Origin: Bathymodiolus brooksi
Taxonomy: Eukaryota > Mollusca > Bivalvia > Mytilida > Modiolidae
DNA: 64,000 bases
Assembly (NCBI GenBank): GCA_963680875.1
Contig: OY804576.1
Span: forward strand, 80,108,711 to 80,172,710
Direction: 5' to 3'
Shown here: positions 56,101 through 64,000 of the stretch, one piece after another
Numbering within the stretch: position 1 is the first letter of the stretch
Layout of the letters: each line of letters starts with the position of its first letter
The notes under the pieces: model-generated
What the model was told of the DNA's origin: nothing
Databases searched by the model: none
The model's input: the letters and a program-made list of their open reading frames with translations, nothing else
Program-made: the position numbers and the translations under genes

Positions 56101-59100
56101 AGTTTGTAGAGAACCATCTAATGAACATTCATGTACAGTTTGGCTTTAATCATATTTGTAGTTTCTGAGTAGAAGGCATTTGAATATTTTCCCATAGGGT
56201 CCAATGTTAATCTATGCCCTGCGGTGGCGGCCATCTTGGATTTCCGACCGGCATAAAAAACAGAAACTTTGTAGAGGACCTTCCAATGATCATTCCTGGG
56301 CAGTTTAGTTTCAACTGTCCAAGTGGTTTCAGAGAAGAAGCATTTTGAAACATTTTTCCCATAGGGTCCAATGTTAAACTAAGTCCTGCCGTAGCCGCCA
56401 TTTTGAATTTCATAACAGAACAAAAAACGTAAAGTTTGTAGAGGACCATCTAATGAACATTCATGTACAGTTTGGCTTTAATCATATTTGTAGTTTCTGA
56501 GTAGAAGGCATTTGAATATTTTCCCATAGGGTCCAATGTTAATCTATGTCCTGCAGTGGCGGCCATCTTGGATTTCCGACCGGCATAAAAAACCTTAAAT
56601 TTGTAGAGGACCTTCCAATGATTATTCCTGGGCAGTTTGGTTTCAACTGTCCAAGTGGTTTCAGAGAAGAAGCATTTTGAAACATTTTTCCCATAGGGTC
56701 CAATGTTAAACTAAGTCCTGCCGTAGCCGCCATTTTGAATTTCATACCAGAACAAAAAACGTAAAGTTTGTAGAGAACCATCTAATGAACATTCATGTAC
56801 AGTTTGGCTTTAATCATATTTGTAGTTTCTGAGTAGAAGGCATTTGAATATTTTCCCATAGGGTCCAATGTTAATCTATGTCCTGCGGTGGCGGCCATCT
56901 TGGATTTCTGACCGGCATAAAAAACGGAAAATTTGTAGAGGACCTTCCAATGATCATTCCTGGGCAGTTTGGTTTCAACTGTCCAAGTGGTTTCAGAGAA
57001 GAAGCATTTTGAAACATTTTTCCCATAGGGTCCAATGTTAAACTAAGTTCTGCCGTAGCCGCCATTTTGAATTTCATATCGGAACAAAAAACCTTAAGAT
57101 TGTAGAGGACCATCCAATGAACATTCATGTACAGTTTGGCTTTAATCATATTTGTAGTTTCTGAGAAGAAGGCATTTGAACATTTTCCCATAGGGTCCAA
57201 TGTTAATCTATGTCCTGCGGTGGCGGCCATCTTGGATTTCCGACCGGCATAAAAAACAAAAAATTTGTAGAGGACCTTCCAATGATCATTCCTGGGCAGT
57301 TTGGTTTCAACTGTCCAAGTGGTTTCAGAGAAGAAGCATTTTGAAACATTTTTCCCATAGGGTCCAATGTTAAACTAAGTCCTGCCGTAGCCGCCATTTT
57401 GAATTTCATATCGGAACAAAAAACCTTAAGATTGTAGAGGACCATCCAATGAACATTCATGTACAGTTTGGCTTTAATAATATTTGTAGTTTCTGAGAAG
57501 AAGGCATTTGAACATTTTCCCATAGGGTCCAATGTTAATCTATGTCCTGCGGTGGCGGCCATCTTGGATTTCCGACCGGCATAAAAAACAGAAAATTTGT
57601 AGAGGACCTTCCAATGATCATTCCTGGGCAGTTTGGTTTCAACTGTCCAAGTGGTTTCAGAGAAGAAGCATTTTGAAACATTTTTCCCATAGGGTCCAAT
57701 GTTAAACTAAGTCCTGCCGTAGCCGCCATTTTGAATTTCATATCGGAACAAAAAACCTTAAGATTGTAGAGGACCATCCAATGAACATTCATGTACAGTT
57801 TGGCTTTAATAATATTTGTAGTTTCTGAGAAGAAGGCATTTGAACATTTTCCCATAGGGTCCAATGTTAATCTATGTCCTGCGGTGGCGGCCATCTTGGA
57901 TTTCCGACCAGCATAAAAAACAGAAAATTTGTAGAGGACCTTCCAATGATCATTCCTGGGCAGTTTGGTTTCAACTGTCCAAGTGGTTTCAGAGAAGAAG
58001 CATGTTGAAACATTTTTCCCATAGGGTCCAATGTTAAACTAGGTCCTGCCGTAGCCGCCATTTTGAATTTCATATCGGAACAAAAAACCTTAAGATTGTA
58101 GAGGACCATCCAATGAACATTCATGTACAGTTTGGCTTTAATCATATTTGTAGTTTCTGAGAAGAAGGCATTTGAACATTTTCCCATAGGGTCCAATGTT
58201 AATCTATGTCCTGCGATGGCGGCCATCTTGGATTTCCGATCGGCATAAAAAACAGTAACTTGGTAAAGGACATTCCAATGATCATTCCTTTACAGTTTGG
58301 GTTCAGTCAGTTCATTAGTTTCGGAGAAGAAGATCTTTGAAATTTCAGCCAATCAGAGCATATTATTGGCCCTGGCAGCCATATTGAATATCCGACTGGA
58401 ACGAAAAACAGTAACTTTGTAGAGGACCATCCAAGGAACATTCCTGCTAAGTTCGGTTCCAATCGGCCAAGTGGTTTCGGAGAAGAAGCTTGAAATGTGA
58501 AAAGTTTACAGACGACAGACGACAGACGACAGACGACAGACGACAGACGACAGACGACGGACGCCAAGTGATGGCAATAGTTCACATGGACCTTTGGTCC
58601 AGGTGAACTAATAAATCAGAATCCTGTAAAAACAGAACTTTAAATAAAGTACTAATGTAGGAAATCTTTGTTAATTTAACCTGTATAAACCAAACACCTG
58701 TCTATTCCGACCCAAGAAGGTTTTAGTTTAGACCGGTTTCAATGTAAAATCAAAACTGTTATGTAGTCCTCTTGTTTGTTAAACTTACTCATCTTGTCTG
58801 ATGCATGAAGTGCTTACCAATGACTATAATGGTGTTATGGTATTGTTAACACTCCACTTAATGTGATATGAAGTGTTCTACAATAATAAGACTATAATAT
58901 AATAACCTGTACAGCCATTCCATTAAGATCAGAACTAGCACTTGCTGCTGTAGCTGATGTGTTTGGTACAGTGTTGGTACTGGTCTCACTAATATGTATT
59001 TTTGATGTTGGAATTTTAAATATGCGACTTGCAACCTGAAAATTAAAAAATAATCACTTTTAACTGTAAGAGGCCAAACAACAATGACACATTTTTGCCT

Positions 59101-62100
59101 GATGTACGTAACTAGGAAGTAATATTAGATTTAGCTAGAATGACATATTTTGCCTGAAGCAGCTAGGCAGTAATGAAATATTTCTGCCTAAAGCAGCTAG
59201 ACAGTAATGACATATTTCTGCCTGAAGCAGCGAGGCAGTAATGCATATTTCTGCCTAATGCAGCTAGGCAGTAATGACATATTTCTGCCTGAAGCAGCTA
59301 GGCAATAAGATATATTTTTGCCTAAAGCAGCTAGGCAGTAATGACATATTTTGCCTGAAGCAGGTAAGCGGTAATGACATATTTTGCCTGAAGCAGCTAG
59401 GCAGTAATGACATATTTTGCCTGAAGCAGGTAAGTAGTAATGACATATTTCTGCCTGAAGCAGCTAGGCAATAAGATATATTTTTGCCTAAAGCAGTTAG
59501 GCAGTAATGACATATTTTGCCTGAAGCAGGTAAGCGGTAATGACATATTTTGCCTGAAGCAGCTAGGCAGTAATGACATATTTTGCCTGAAGCAGGTAAG
59601 TAGTAATGACATATTTCTGCCTGAAGCAGCTAGGCAGTAATGACATATTTCTGCCTGAAGCAGCTAGGCAATAAGATATACTTTTGCCTAAAGCAGCTAG
59701 GCAGTAATGACATATTTTGCCTGAAGCAGGTAAGTGGTAATGACATATTTTGCCTGAAGCAGCTAGGCAGTAATGACATATTTTTGCCTAAAGCAGCTAG
59801 GCAGTAATGACATATTTTGCCTGAAGCAGGTAAGCAGTAATGACATATTTTGCCTGAAGGAGCTAGGCAGTAATGGCATATTTTGCCTCAAGTAGGTAGG
59901 CGGTAATGACATATTTCTGCCTGAAGCAGCTAGGCAGTAATGACATATTTCTGCCTAAAGCAGCTAGGTTTACCTAAAGCAGCTAGGCAGTAATGATATA
60001 TTTCTGCCTAAAGCAGCTAGGCAGTAATGACATATTTTTGCCTAAAGCAGCTAGGCAGTAATGACATATTTTTGCCTAAAGCAGCTAGACAGTAATGACT
60101 TATTTCTGCCTGAAGCAGCTAGGCAGTAACGACATATTACTGCCTGAAGCAGCTAGACAGTAATGACTTATTTCTGCCTAAAGCAGCTCGGCAGTAATGA
60201 CATATTTCTGTCAGAAGCAGCTAGGCAGTAATGACATATTTCTGCCTGAAGCAGCTAGGCAATAACGACATATTGCCGCCTGAAGCAGATAGACAGTAAT
60301 GACATATTTCACTTGATGAAGCAATGCAGTAAGACATTTTTTGCCTGAAGTGAGCGGTCATGTATATGTGTGTTATAAAGTATCGATTTTGCCTCTTTCT
60401 ACGATTTTTTGATTGGATTTTGGTATTTTTTTTCTCGTTTTATTATGACAATATTCTTTGAGCATAAAAACAAACATTAAAAATTAATTGTATTTTGAAA
60501 TTAAGAATAATTGTCATCATAAAAATAAAATGATGCATGTACAATGTATAAAAAGATGAGTAACTCTAATATAACTACATGTATTGCATAACACAAATCA
60601 GAAACATTTGCCATCGTGTTCTTTATGACTCGGATCAGAACAAAATGGTGATCATTCCTGCAATGATTTTATTCAAGTAGCCAGAAATTTCCACAATGAA
60701 ATTTTTCTTTTTTCAGCCAATCAGAAACTATAATACACAATGGAAGACATATTGGAAGTCAAACGAAAAAAAAAGAAAAGTAAATTCGTTAGAAGTATAC
60801 ATAGATCATTTCTACAAAGAAGGTATGTCATATGGCAAGGTGGTTTCAGAAGAAAACATTAAAAGACAAAAACATCAAAGAATCTTATGTCTGATGACAA
60901 ATGATAAAATAAAATTCACATGCATGGCTTTTTATCAATAAAAACCGAGATACTCTAATTTATTGCCTTCGAAGCGTTTCTGGAATTACCTATATCGGAT
61001 ATGCTCATAATCACCAGAATGCTTTGTGGATAAGAAAGCCATAGGGCTTTAAAAAGGATAACAAAAATCGGCTAAGGTCACCTATATACCTATTGTAAAG
61101 TAATCTGACTTTCTATTTACCTGTATCATTTTTGTATGAAGTCCTTGTCCCATTTCTACACCACCATGTGTTAATAAAACTGATCCATCTTTATATACTA
61201 CCACCAGGGCTCCTGCCTAGAATTTACAATTTGATATCTTAAAGTTGCCATTCATACATCCATGTAAATAATAAACATTTTGTATGTCATGATTTGAATA
61301 GACGTAGACTGAAAGATTTATTTGAATGACATTCAATACTTATATCTACAATGAAACCCTTATGTATAGACAAAAACTAGCTTTTTTTCTTGCGATTTTC
61401 TTGACGAAAAAGAGGTGGGTCTAATAAACCAAAACAAATTATACAACCATAATGAATGTTCATATGTATTTTTATTATAATTGACAGAAATCTAACTCAA
61501 CATTCTAAATTATACAGTGCCTAGGATAATTTTTCATATCATACTGTAATATTAAAAAAAAAAATAAGGGGGAGAGGGGTTACACAGGTATGAAAGACTC
61601 CAATAGCCAAGGTAAACAGAAATAAAAATTTAACATATGCATTGAATAGGTGTCCTTTAGGTAATTATGAATGAACAACATAACAAACCAGATCAGACAG
61701 CATTAAATCTATTTATTAACTTTGGGCAGGGTAACTTCAGATCGGTCACAAAACATTGTTTTTATTAAATGCCGTTGACTTCTCCCAGAAGTCTAACCAC
61801 TTCTTCTTCTTCCAGGTAAGGAACCGGATTCGTTAATTGAATGTATTTGGTTCCGCTTGAAAACTATGCGCAGTGTCGAGCAAGTCACTTCTCCCTCTAA
61901 TTTGAAAGTAGTGAGAGCTCTGCATACAGTCACAGGAAATAGATATTACAATTGTCTCAACCAAGTAACAATCATACAATGTATATACCCAACTGGATTG
62001 TAAGGAGTTATTAGATTGTGTTAAATAATCAATATATACGTCTGAAAATTCAATCCTTCCGTTTTAGAGCTACTTTTTTAGCTGATAAATTTTTTGTACA

Positions 62101-62602
62101 TTTCTCTTCTTCCCTCAGCAGGATTCAAACCTACATCATTTGTACACTGCAGCACCTACTGGTTTAGCATTTATTGATTGATTGATTTTTGGTGTTTAAT
62201 GCCATTTTCAGCGATATTTCAGCTATATCATGGCGACCAGTTTTAGTGGTGGAAGAAACCGGAGTACCCGGAGAGAACCACCAACCATGGGCAAGCAACT
62301 GATAAACTTTATCGCTTGCGGCTGTGAGTTGAGTGCACCCTTTTTTGTAATTTACAAAGCCGGGCATGAACCCACACCGCATTGGTGATAGGCTTCTATG
62401 AGTTGTTAGGTAATCCAACTATATAGCTCATTGAGTCACCCAGGCCCTTGGTTTAGCATTTAGCACCATCAACCAAATACATGTACATACATACATGTTC
62501 GTATATTATGAATTAATTACCTGATTTAAAAAAGTAGCAGTGTAAGCTATTCCAAACTTGGTAGGGATCATATATATACCTCTTTTTTTCCATCTGTTTT
62601 CA
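46963..62602 (-). CDS. XDH: Xanthine dehydrogenase/oxidase, C-terminal 328 aa (9 exons), 5' part outside window
   Basis: Nine minus-strand exons (62602-62521, 61216-61121, 59035-58907, 51529-51455, 50629-50577, 49906-49789, 48659-48573, 48091-47924, 47142-46963) join in frame with GT-AG borders. They cover the last quarter of XDH (about 1333 aa in vertebrates): the end of the molybdopterin domain. XDH oxidises hypoxanthine to xanthine and xanthine to urate in the cytosol or peroxisome. Seen in order: [27 protein letters not shown] (cofactor contact), [61 protein letters not shown], and [23 protein letters not shown] carries the Glu equivalent to the catalytic Glu1261 of the bovine enzyme. It also argues for XDH over aldehyde oxidase, which I recall as having GE(S/T) without PPL. 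The protein ends at [20 protein letters not shown] + NI, shorter than the vertebrate tail. Confidence 0.95.
47579..47923 (+). mobile_element. SINE family 2 copy abutting an XDH exon
   Basis: GCATCAGTGGTGTAATGGTT head, full body, and an (ACTC)n tail ending CTCACTCACTCAC at 47923, directly next to the 3' edge of the XDH exon at 47924. On the gene strand the tail reads GTGAGTGAGTGAG and forms the splice donor. Confidence 0.85.
47924..48091 (-). CDS. XDH: XDH exon n-1
   Basis: 56 codons: [20 protein letters not shown] then [20 protein letters not shown] then [16 protein letters not shown]. Acceptor TTTTAAG, donor AAG|GTGAGT supplied by the adjacent SINE. Confidence 0.95.
48573..48659 (-). CDS. 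XDH: XDH exon n-2
   Basis: 29 codons: [20 protein letters not shown] then GQIEGGFVQ. Acceptor CAACAG, donor CAG|GTAATG. One of the most conserved parts of the family. Confidence 0.96.
48988..49187 (+). mobile_element. SINE family 1 copy, head truncated
   Basis: Starts at CACCACCACAGTTGTGAGTT, box B-like GAGTTCGAACCCC, ends ACACCATAAACC. Confidence 0.75.
49228..49486 (-). mobile_element. SINE family 1 copy (minus)
   Basis: + strand GTTATGGTGTTTCAATGCCA to CATACGATCACGACC. It faces the previous copy tail to tail across a (TA)n run at 49207, forming a large inverted repeat in one XDH intron. Confidence 0.77.
49789..49906 (-). CDS. XDH: XDH exon n-3
   Basis: Reads (K)[19 protein letters not shown] then [20 protein letters not shown]. 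Enters with one base completing the split Lys. Acceptor CTACAG, donor CAG|GTAAAT. Confidence 0.95.
49969..50138. mobile_element. Tigger-type MITE in XDH intron
   Basis: CAGACAAACCTGTATTAAAA and GGGCAGGTTTGAATG ends; interior GGTGA / TCACC motifs as in the other family members. Confidence 0.65.
50250..50510. other. Two decayed SINE family 2 scraps
   Basis: GAGTGAGTGATTGCTGTTTA at ~50256 (reverse tail) and AACTTGTTCTCGTTCTGAAT ~50470 (forward 3' part). Too short to define ends. Confidence 0.4.
50577..50629 (-). CDS. XDH: XDH exon n-4
   Basis: 17 codons plus two bases: [17 protein letters not shown](K). Acceptor TTGACAG, donor AA|GTAAGT. SLS.TGFY is highly conserved. Confidence 0.93.
51001..51247 (+). 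mobile_element. SINE family 1 copy
   Basis: GGGCTGTCATGGTCATGATC head to TGGTGTTAAACACCAAAAAC end. Confidence 0.78.
51455..51529 (-). CDS. XDH: XDH exon n-5
   Basis: 25 codons: [20 protein letters not shown] then SWDTW. Acceptor TTTTAAG, donor TGG|GTAAGT. ACQTI..RLEP is conserved. Confidence 0.94.
51798..51952 (+). mobile_element. SINE family 1 copy, partial
   Basis: From CAGTTGTGAGCACGAATCCC to AAGTGGCATTAAACACCATA, with an internal deletion between TACTCGA and AACTTGTCAG. Confidence 0.72.
51953..52345. other. XDH intron, nothing recognised
   Basis: Plain sequence before the large array; a C-run at ~52269. Confidence 0.5.
52346..58612 (-). mobile_element. Pearl/Helentron-like element, 6.3 kb, ~17 core units of 332 bp
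   Basis: On the minus strand: 5' end TAGTTCACCTGGACC with a hairpin to GGTCCATGTGAACT, then GGCGTCCGTCGTCTGTCG and a (GTCTGTC)n run (+ 58510-58560), about 17 units of 332 bp (each two 166-bp halves), and the terminal hairpin AGGCTCTTGAGAGCCT + CTGG + T at 52346. It is related throughout to the copy at 43513-45773. It has no helicase or replicase gene and fills most of one XDH intron. Confidence 0.82.
53218..55209 (-). repeat. 996-bp higher-order repeat, two copies
   Basis: 53218-54213 and 54214-55209 are nearly identical (996 = 3 x 332), down to shared private changes such as ACATTTCCCCCATAGGG and ACACACACCTTGTAGAGG at the same offsets. A third, partial copy continues to about 55900. This is a recent segmental amplification inside the array. 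Confidence 0.88.
58613..58906. other. XDH intron segment with a decayed Tigger-like piece
   Basis: AACCTGTATAAACCAAACAC ... GTTTAGACCGGTTTCAATG (about 58679-58746) resembles MITE ends without clean termini. Confidence 0.35.
58907..59035 (-). CDS. XDH: XDH exon n-6
   Basis: 43 codons: [20 protein letters not shown] then [20 protein letters not shown] then AVQ. Acceptor TTTTCAG, donor CAG|GTTATT (a weak donor). It is bracketed by the 6.3 kb array and the 33-bp satellite. Confidence 0.96.
59141..60330. repeat. 33/34-bp satellite (GCAGCTAGGCAGTAATGACA), ~35 copies
   Basis: Unit GCAGCTAGGCAGTAATGACA + TATTTCTGCCTGAA. Variants are GCAGGTAAGCGG, GCTAGACAG and AATAAGATAT. 59274-59439 and 59440-59605 repeat as a five-unit block of 166 bp. 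The many short frames (FCLKQLG or [10 protein letters not shown] repeats) are artefacts. It lies in an XDH intron about 100 bases upstream (in gene order) of exon n-6. Confidence 0.92.
60346..61120. other. XDH intron, nothing recognised
   Basis: An 81-codon + strand frame (60696-60941) is present, with Lys-rich random-like composition and no family signature. Confidence 0.45.
61121..61216 (-). CDS. XDH: XDH exon n-7
   Basis: 32 codons: [20 protein letters not shown] then [20 protein letters not shown] binds the molybdopterin cofactor. Acceptor TTCTAG, donor CAG|GTAAAT. Confidence 0.96.
61217..61900. other. XDH intron, nothing firm
   Basis: Plain sequence with a weak match to the SINE 3 tail module (ATTATAATTGACAGAAATCT near 61474). 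Confidence 0.4.
61915..62160 (-). mobile_element. SINE family 3 composite, interrupted
   Basis: The tail module (ACAGTCACAGGAAATA, CAATCATACAATGTATATAC) is followed by TACGTCTGAAAATTCAATCC and the body up to CACTGCAGCACC. Its tRNA-like head is then split by the SINE 1 copy at 62174. Confidence 0.65.
62174..62448 (-). mobile_element. SINE family 1 subfamily B copy with 14-bp TSD
   Basis: TGGTTTAGCATTTA occurs at 62160-62173 and 62449-62462. The + strand insert begins with (TTGA)n, the reversed tail, and ends GAGTCACCCAGGCCCT, the reversed head. It landed inside an older SINE family 3 copy, so family 1 was active later. Confidence 0.88.
62521..62602 (-). CDS. XDH: XDH exon n-8, first in window
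   Basis: 27 codons after one base: [20 protein letters not shown] then TATFLNQ. Acceptor GTTTCAG, donor CAG|GTAATT. The first base completes a codon begun in an exon beyond 64000. No further XDH exon is recognisable between 62603 and 64000. Confidence 0.93.
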
Positions 62603-62856
62603 CTGAAACAACAGAAAGAGAAAATTGCATGTGATTTTTATGAATAAGACAGGGGCATTGAATAGTGACATAAAAAAAAAAAAAAAAATATCCAAACACT
62701 GAGCAGTTTTTTTTCATGTTCATACAATAAGTAGACGATACAAAAATAAATCTTTCCCATATCTTGTGCATCTACAAACAAAAAACAATTTAAACCTTGC
62801 TTCTCCACTATCACATATACCTCCTTTGATGGAGGTTGTACAGGATGAATCAAATA

Positions 62857-63034
62857 CAGTGGAACTTGTGCAATCTGACACCTGAGTTTTCCGACATCCT
62901 GTGACATCTGACAAAAAATTTATGGTCCCAAAGTTTTTCTGTTAACTAAAATAAAACTTGAGTATTCTGACATCCTGTAGAATTCAACACATTTCCCTGG
63001 TCCTTTGCTGTGTCGGATTGGACAGGTTCCACTG
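62857..63034. mobile_element. Tigger-type MITE
   Basis: CAGTGGAACTTGTGCAATCT and GGACAGGTTCCACTG are inverted repeats flanked by TA. TCTGACA/TGTCGGA motifs repeat inside. Confidence 0.8.
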
Positions 63035-63692
63035 TACGCAACTCTCCCTTAGAACTGGTCGCAAATGAATGTCTCGTGTATGGAGAATGCCAAGATCCTT
63101 GCAACAGCTAATAATAAACAACAGTTTGCTAGGAATGGTTGTTGGTGGCCCGCTGCAAGGAATTTGTTTACCCTATCCATTATATCCCAAAGGTATAACA
63201 GCCGGTACGGCAGGTAAGGTATATGCAGTACCAATAATTTTCACTGGTTCGACATGCTGCCCAATTATTTTTCGACAGTATGGAATGCCGTACCACCAAA
63301 AAAAAAAACCAAACACATTTATGATTATTTCATTCCCATACCGTACATGATATCATGAACAATAAAAAAGTAGTTTACATTTACAGCTTCCAACATTTGT
63401 CGTTGGCATAAAAAAAAAACGAGTCTGGACTTTTTCAAACAAGTAAAACAATGTGAATGTTACATATTGATGTACCTATGAAACCACACGATTTTTAATA
63501 AATTTGAATCAAGATTAATGTTAATTTAAAAGTCATCTATTTAATAATAAGTTAGTTAAGTTGGTCTATGGTATACATACAATCTCTCTGTACTAATAAT
63601 AATTTGGGTGCTACGCCTCTGTATTCCATTTATCTTGTGGCAATCTAAATTTCACCTCAGAGGTCCATCAAAGAGTCATCTTTTTACCTAAA
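63035..63692. other. XDH intron, nothing recognised
   Basis: A 93-codon + frame (63069-63350) overlaps no recognisable family. Some GTATGGAATGCCGTACC-like short palindromes occur near 63280. Confidence 0.4.
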
Positions 63693-63696
63693 TGAT

Positions 63697-63882
63697 GTGG
63701 AGGATACCGGAGTACCCAGAGAAAACCACTGACCTGTCGCAAGTGGCAGAAAACTTAATCACATAATGTTGTATCGAGTACACCTCGCCTGTGTGGGATT
63801 CAAACTCACAATCTTAGTGGTGATAGGCACTGATTGCATAGTTAAGTTATAAATCAAGCTACCATAAGACCAGAACCAAGAT
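63697..63882 (-). mobile_element. SINE family 1 copy (minus), partial
   Basis: GTGGAGGATACCGGAGTACC, ACCACTGACCTGTCGCAAGT, then GGGATTCAAACTCACAATCT; the 3' end is missing. Confidence 0.72.
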
Positions 63883-64000
63883 GGTCTATTTTTGTTGTAA
63901 GCTTGTTTTCGCTATATATATATATATATATACAACGTCTGAAAAACCAGTCAACGATCAATCTTACGGGGTGTTGGATCGTTACGGTATAACGATACTA
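63883..64000. other. Window end with (TA)n run
   Basis: A TA run at about 63915-63932 and then ACGTCTGAAAAACCAG, a possible start of another SINE family 3 copy cut by the window edge. Confidence 0.4.

Noticed and set aside
43695..58226. Dozens of minus-strand frames of 80-146 codons ([16 protein letters not shown] type)
   Set aside because: All fall inside the 332-bp repeat units, shift frame from unit to unit, and end at the same place in each unit. They are repeat artefacts, not a gene family.
59264..59640. Repeated + and - frames (FCLKQLGS and [10 protein letters not shown])
   Set aside because: By-products of the 33-bp satellite.
60696..60941. 81-codon Lys-rich + frame in an XDH intron
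   Set aside because: No recognisable domain and on the strand opposite the host gene; I could not support it as a gene.
62603..64000. Search for the next upstream XDH exon
   Set aside because: I looked for the conserved FRGFGGPQ and RNLY blocks on the minus strand and found none, so the gene continues beyond the window.

Overview
This window comes from an intron-rich, AT-rich animal nuclear genome. It is very likely a mollusc, and a gastropod is my best guess. I base this on long introns with GT-AG borders, several tRNA-derived SINE families, many pogo/Tigger-type MITEs, and Helentron/pearl-like elements with tandem core repeats of the kind known from molluscs. No operon, bacterial feature, rRNA or genuine tRNA gene is visible.

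Two host genes are supported exon by exon and converge on each other. (1) On the + strand, 13 exons between 8778 and about 30800 join in frame to a 474-residue ENTPD5/6-type nucleoside diphosphate/triphosphate hydrolase with an N-terminal membrane anchor and all five apyrase conserved regions. (2) On the - strand, nine exons between 62602 and 46963 join in frame to the last 328 residues of a xanthine dehydrogenase. The 5' part of that gene lies beyond base 64000. Both enzymes act on purine compounds, but nothing in the sequence shows that they are functionally linked.

Layout. 1-6590 is a nested pile of non-LTR retrotransposon pieces (one + copy with ORF1 esterase tail and zinc knuckles, one - strand fragment, and one nearly complete but broken + copy), split by a hAT-like element and a MITE. 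6840-8350 holds a MITE, a tRNA-derived SINE composite and a small poly(A)-tailed retrocopy. 8778-30656 is the ENTPD gene, whose introns carry SINEs, Helitron-like arrays (11.3, 12.7 and 26.2 kb), a Tigger remnant (15.7 kb), a hAT-like element (22.0 kb) and minisatellites (17.7 and 28.5 kb). 30657-46962 is the intergenic interval, with large hairpins, a MULE-like copy, a second pearl-like array, a 2.1 kb satellite of 69-bp units that I trace to the 3' end of a SINE, a 32-bp satellite and a 332-bp-unit array. 46963-64000 is the XDH 3' half; one of its introns contains a 6.3 kb array of 332-bp units with a 996-bp higher-order repeat, and the next contains a 1.2 kb satellite of 33-bp units.

The most useful new observations are: the SINE-to-satellite conversion at 35-37 kb; a pair of MULE-like elements with 9-bp target-site duplications; Helitron-type termini on the array elements; decayed tandem copies of ENTPD exon 12; a SINE tail that supplies an XDH splice donor; and a possible alternative last exon of ENTPD. 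Most long reading frames in 35-37 kb and 43-58 kb are by-products of tandem repeats, not genes.
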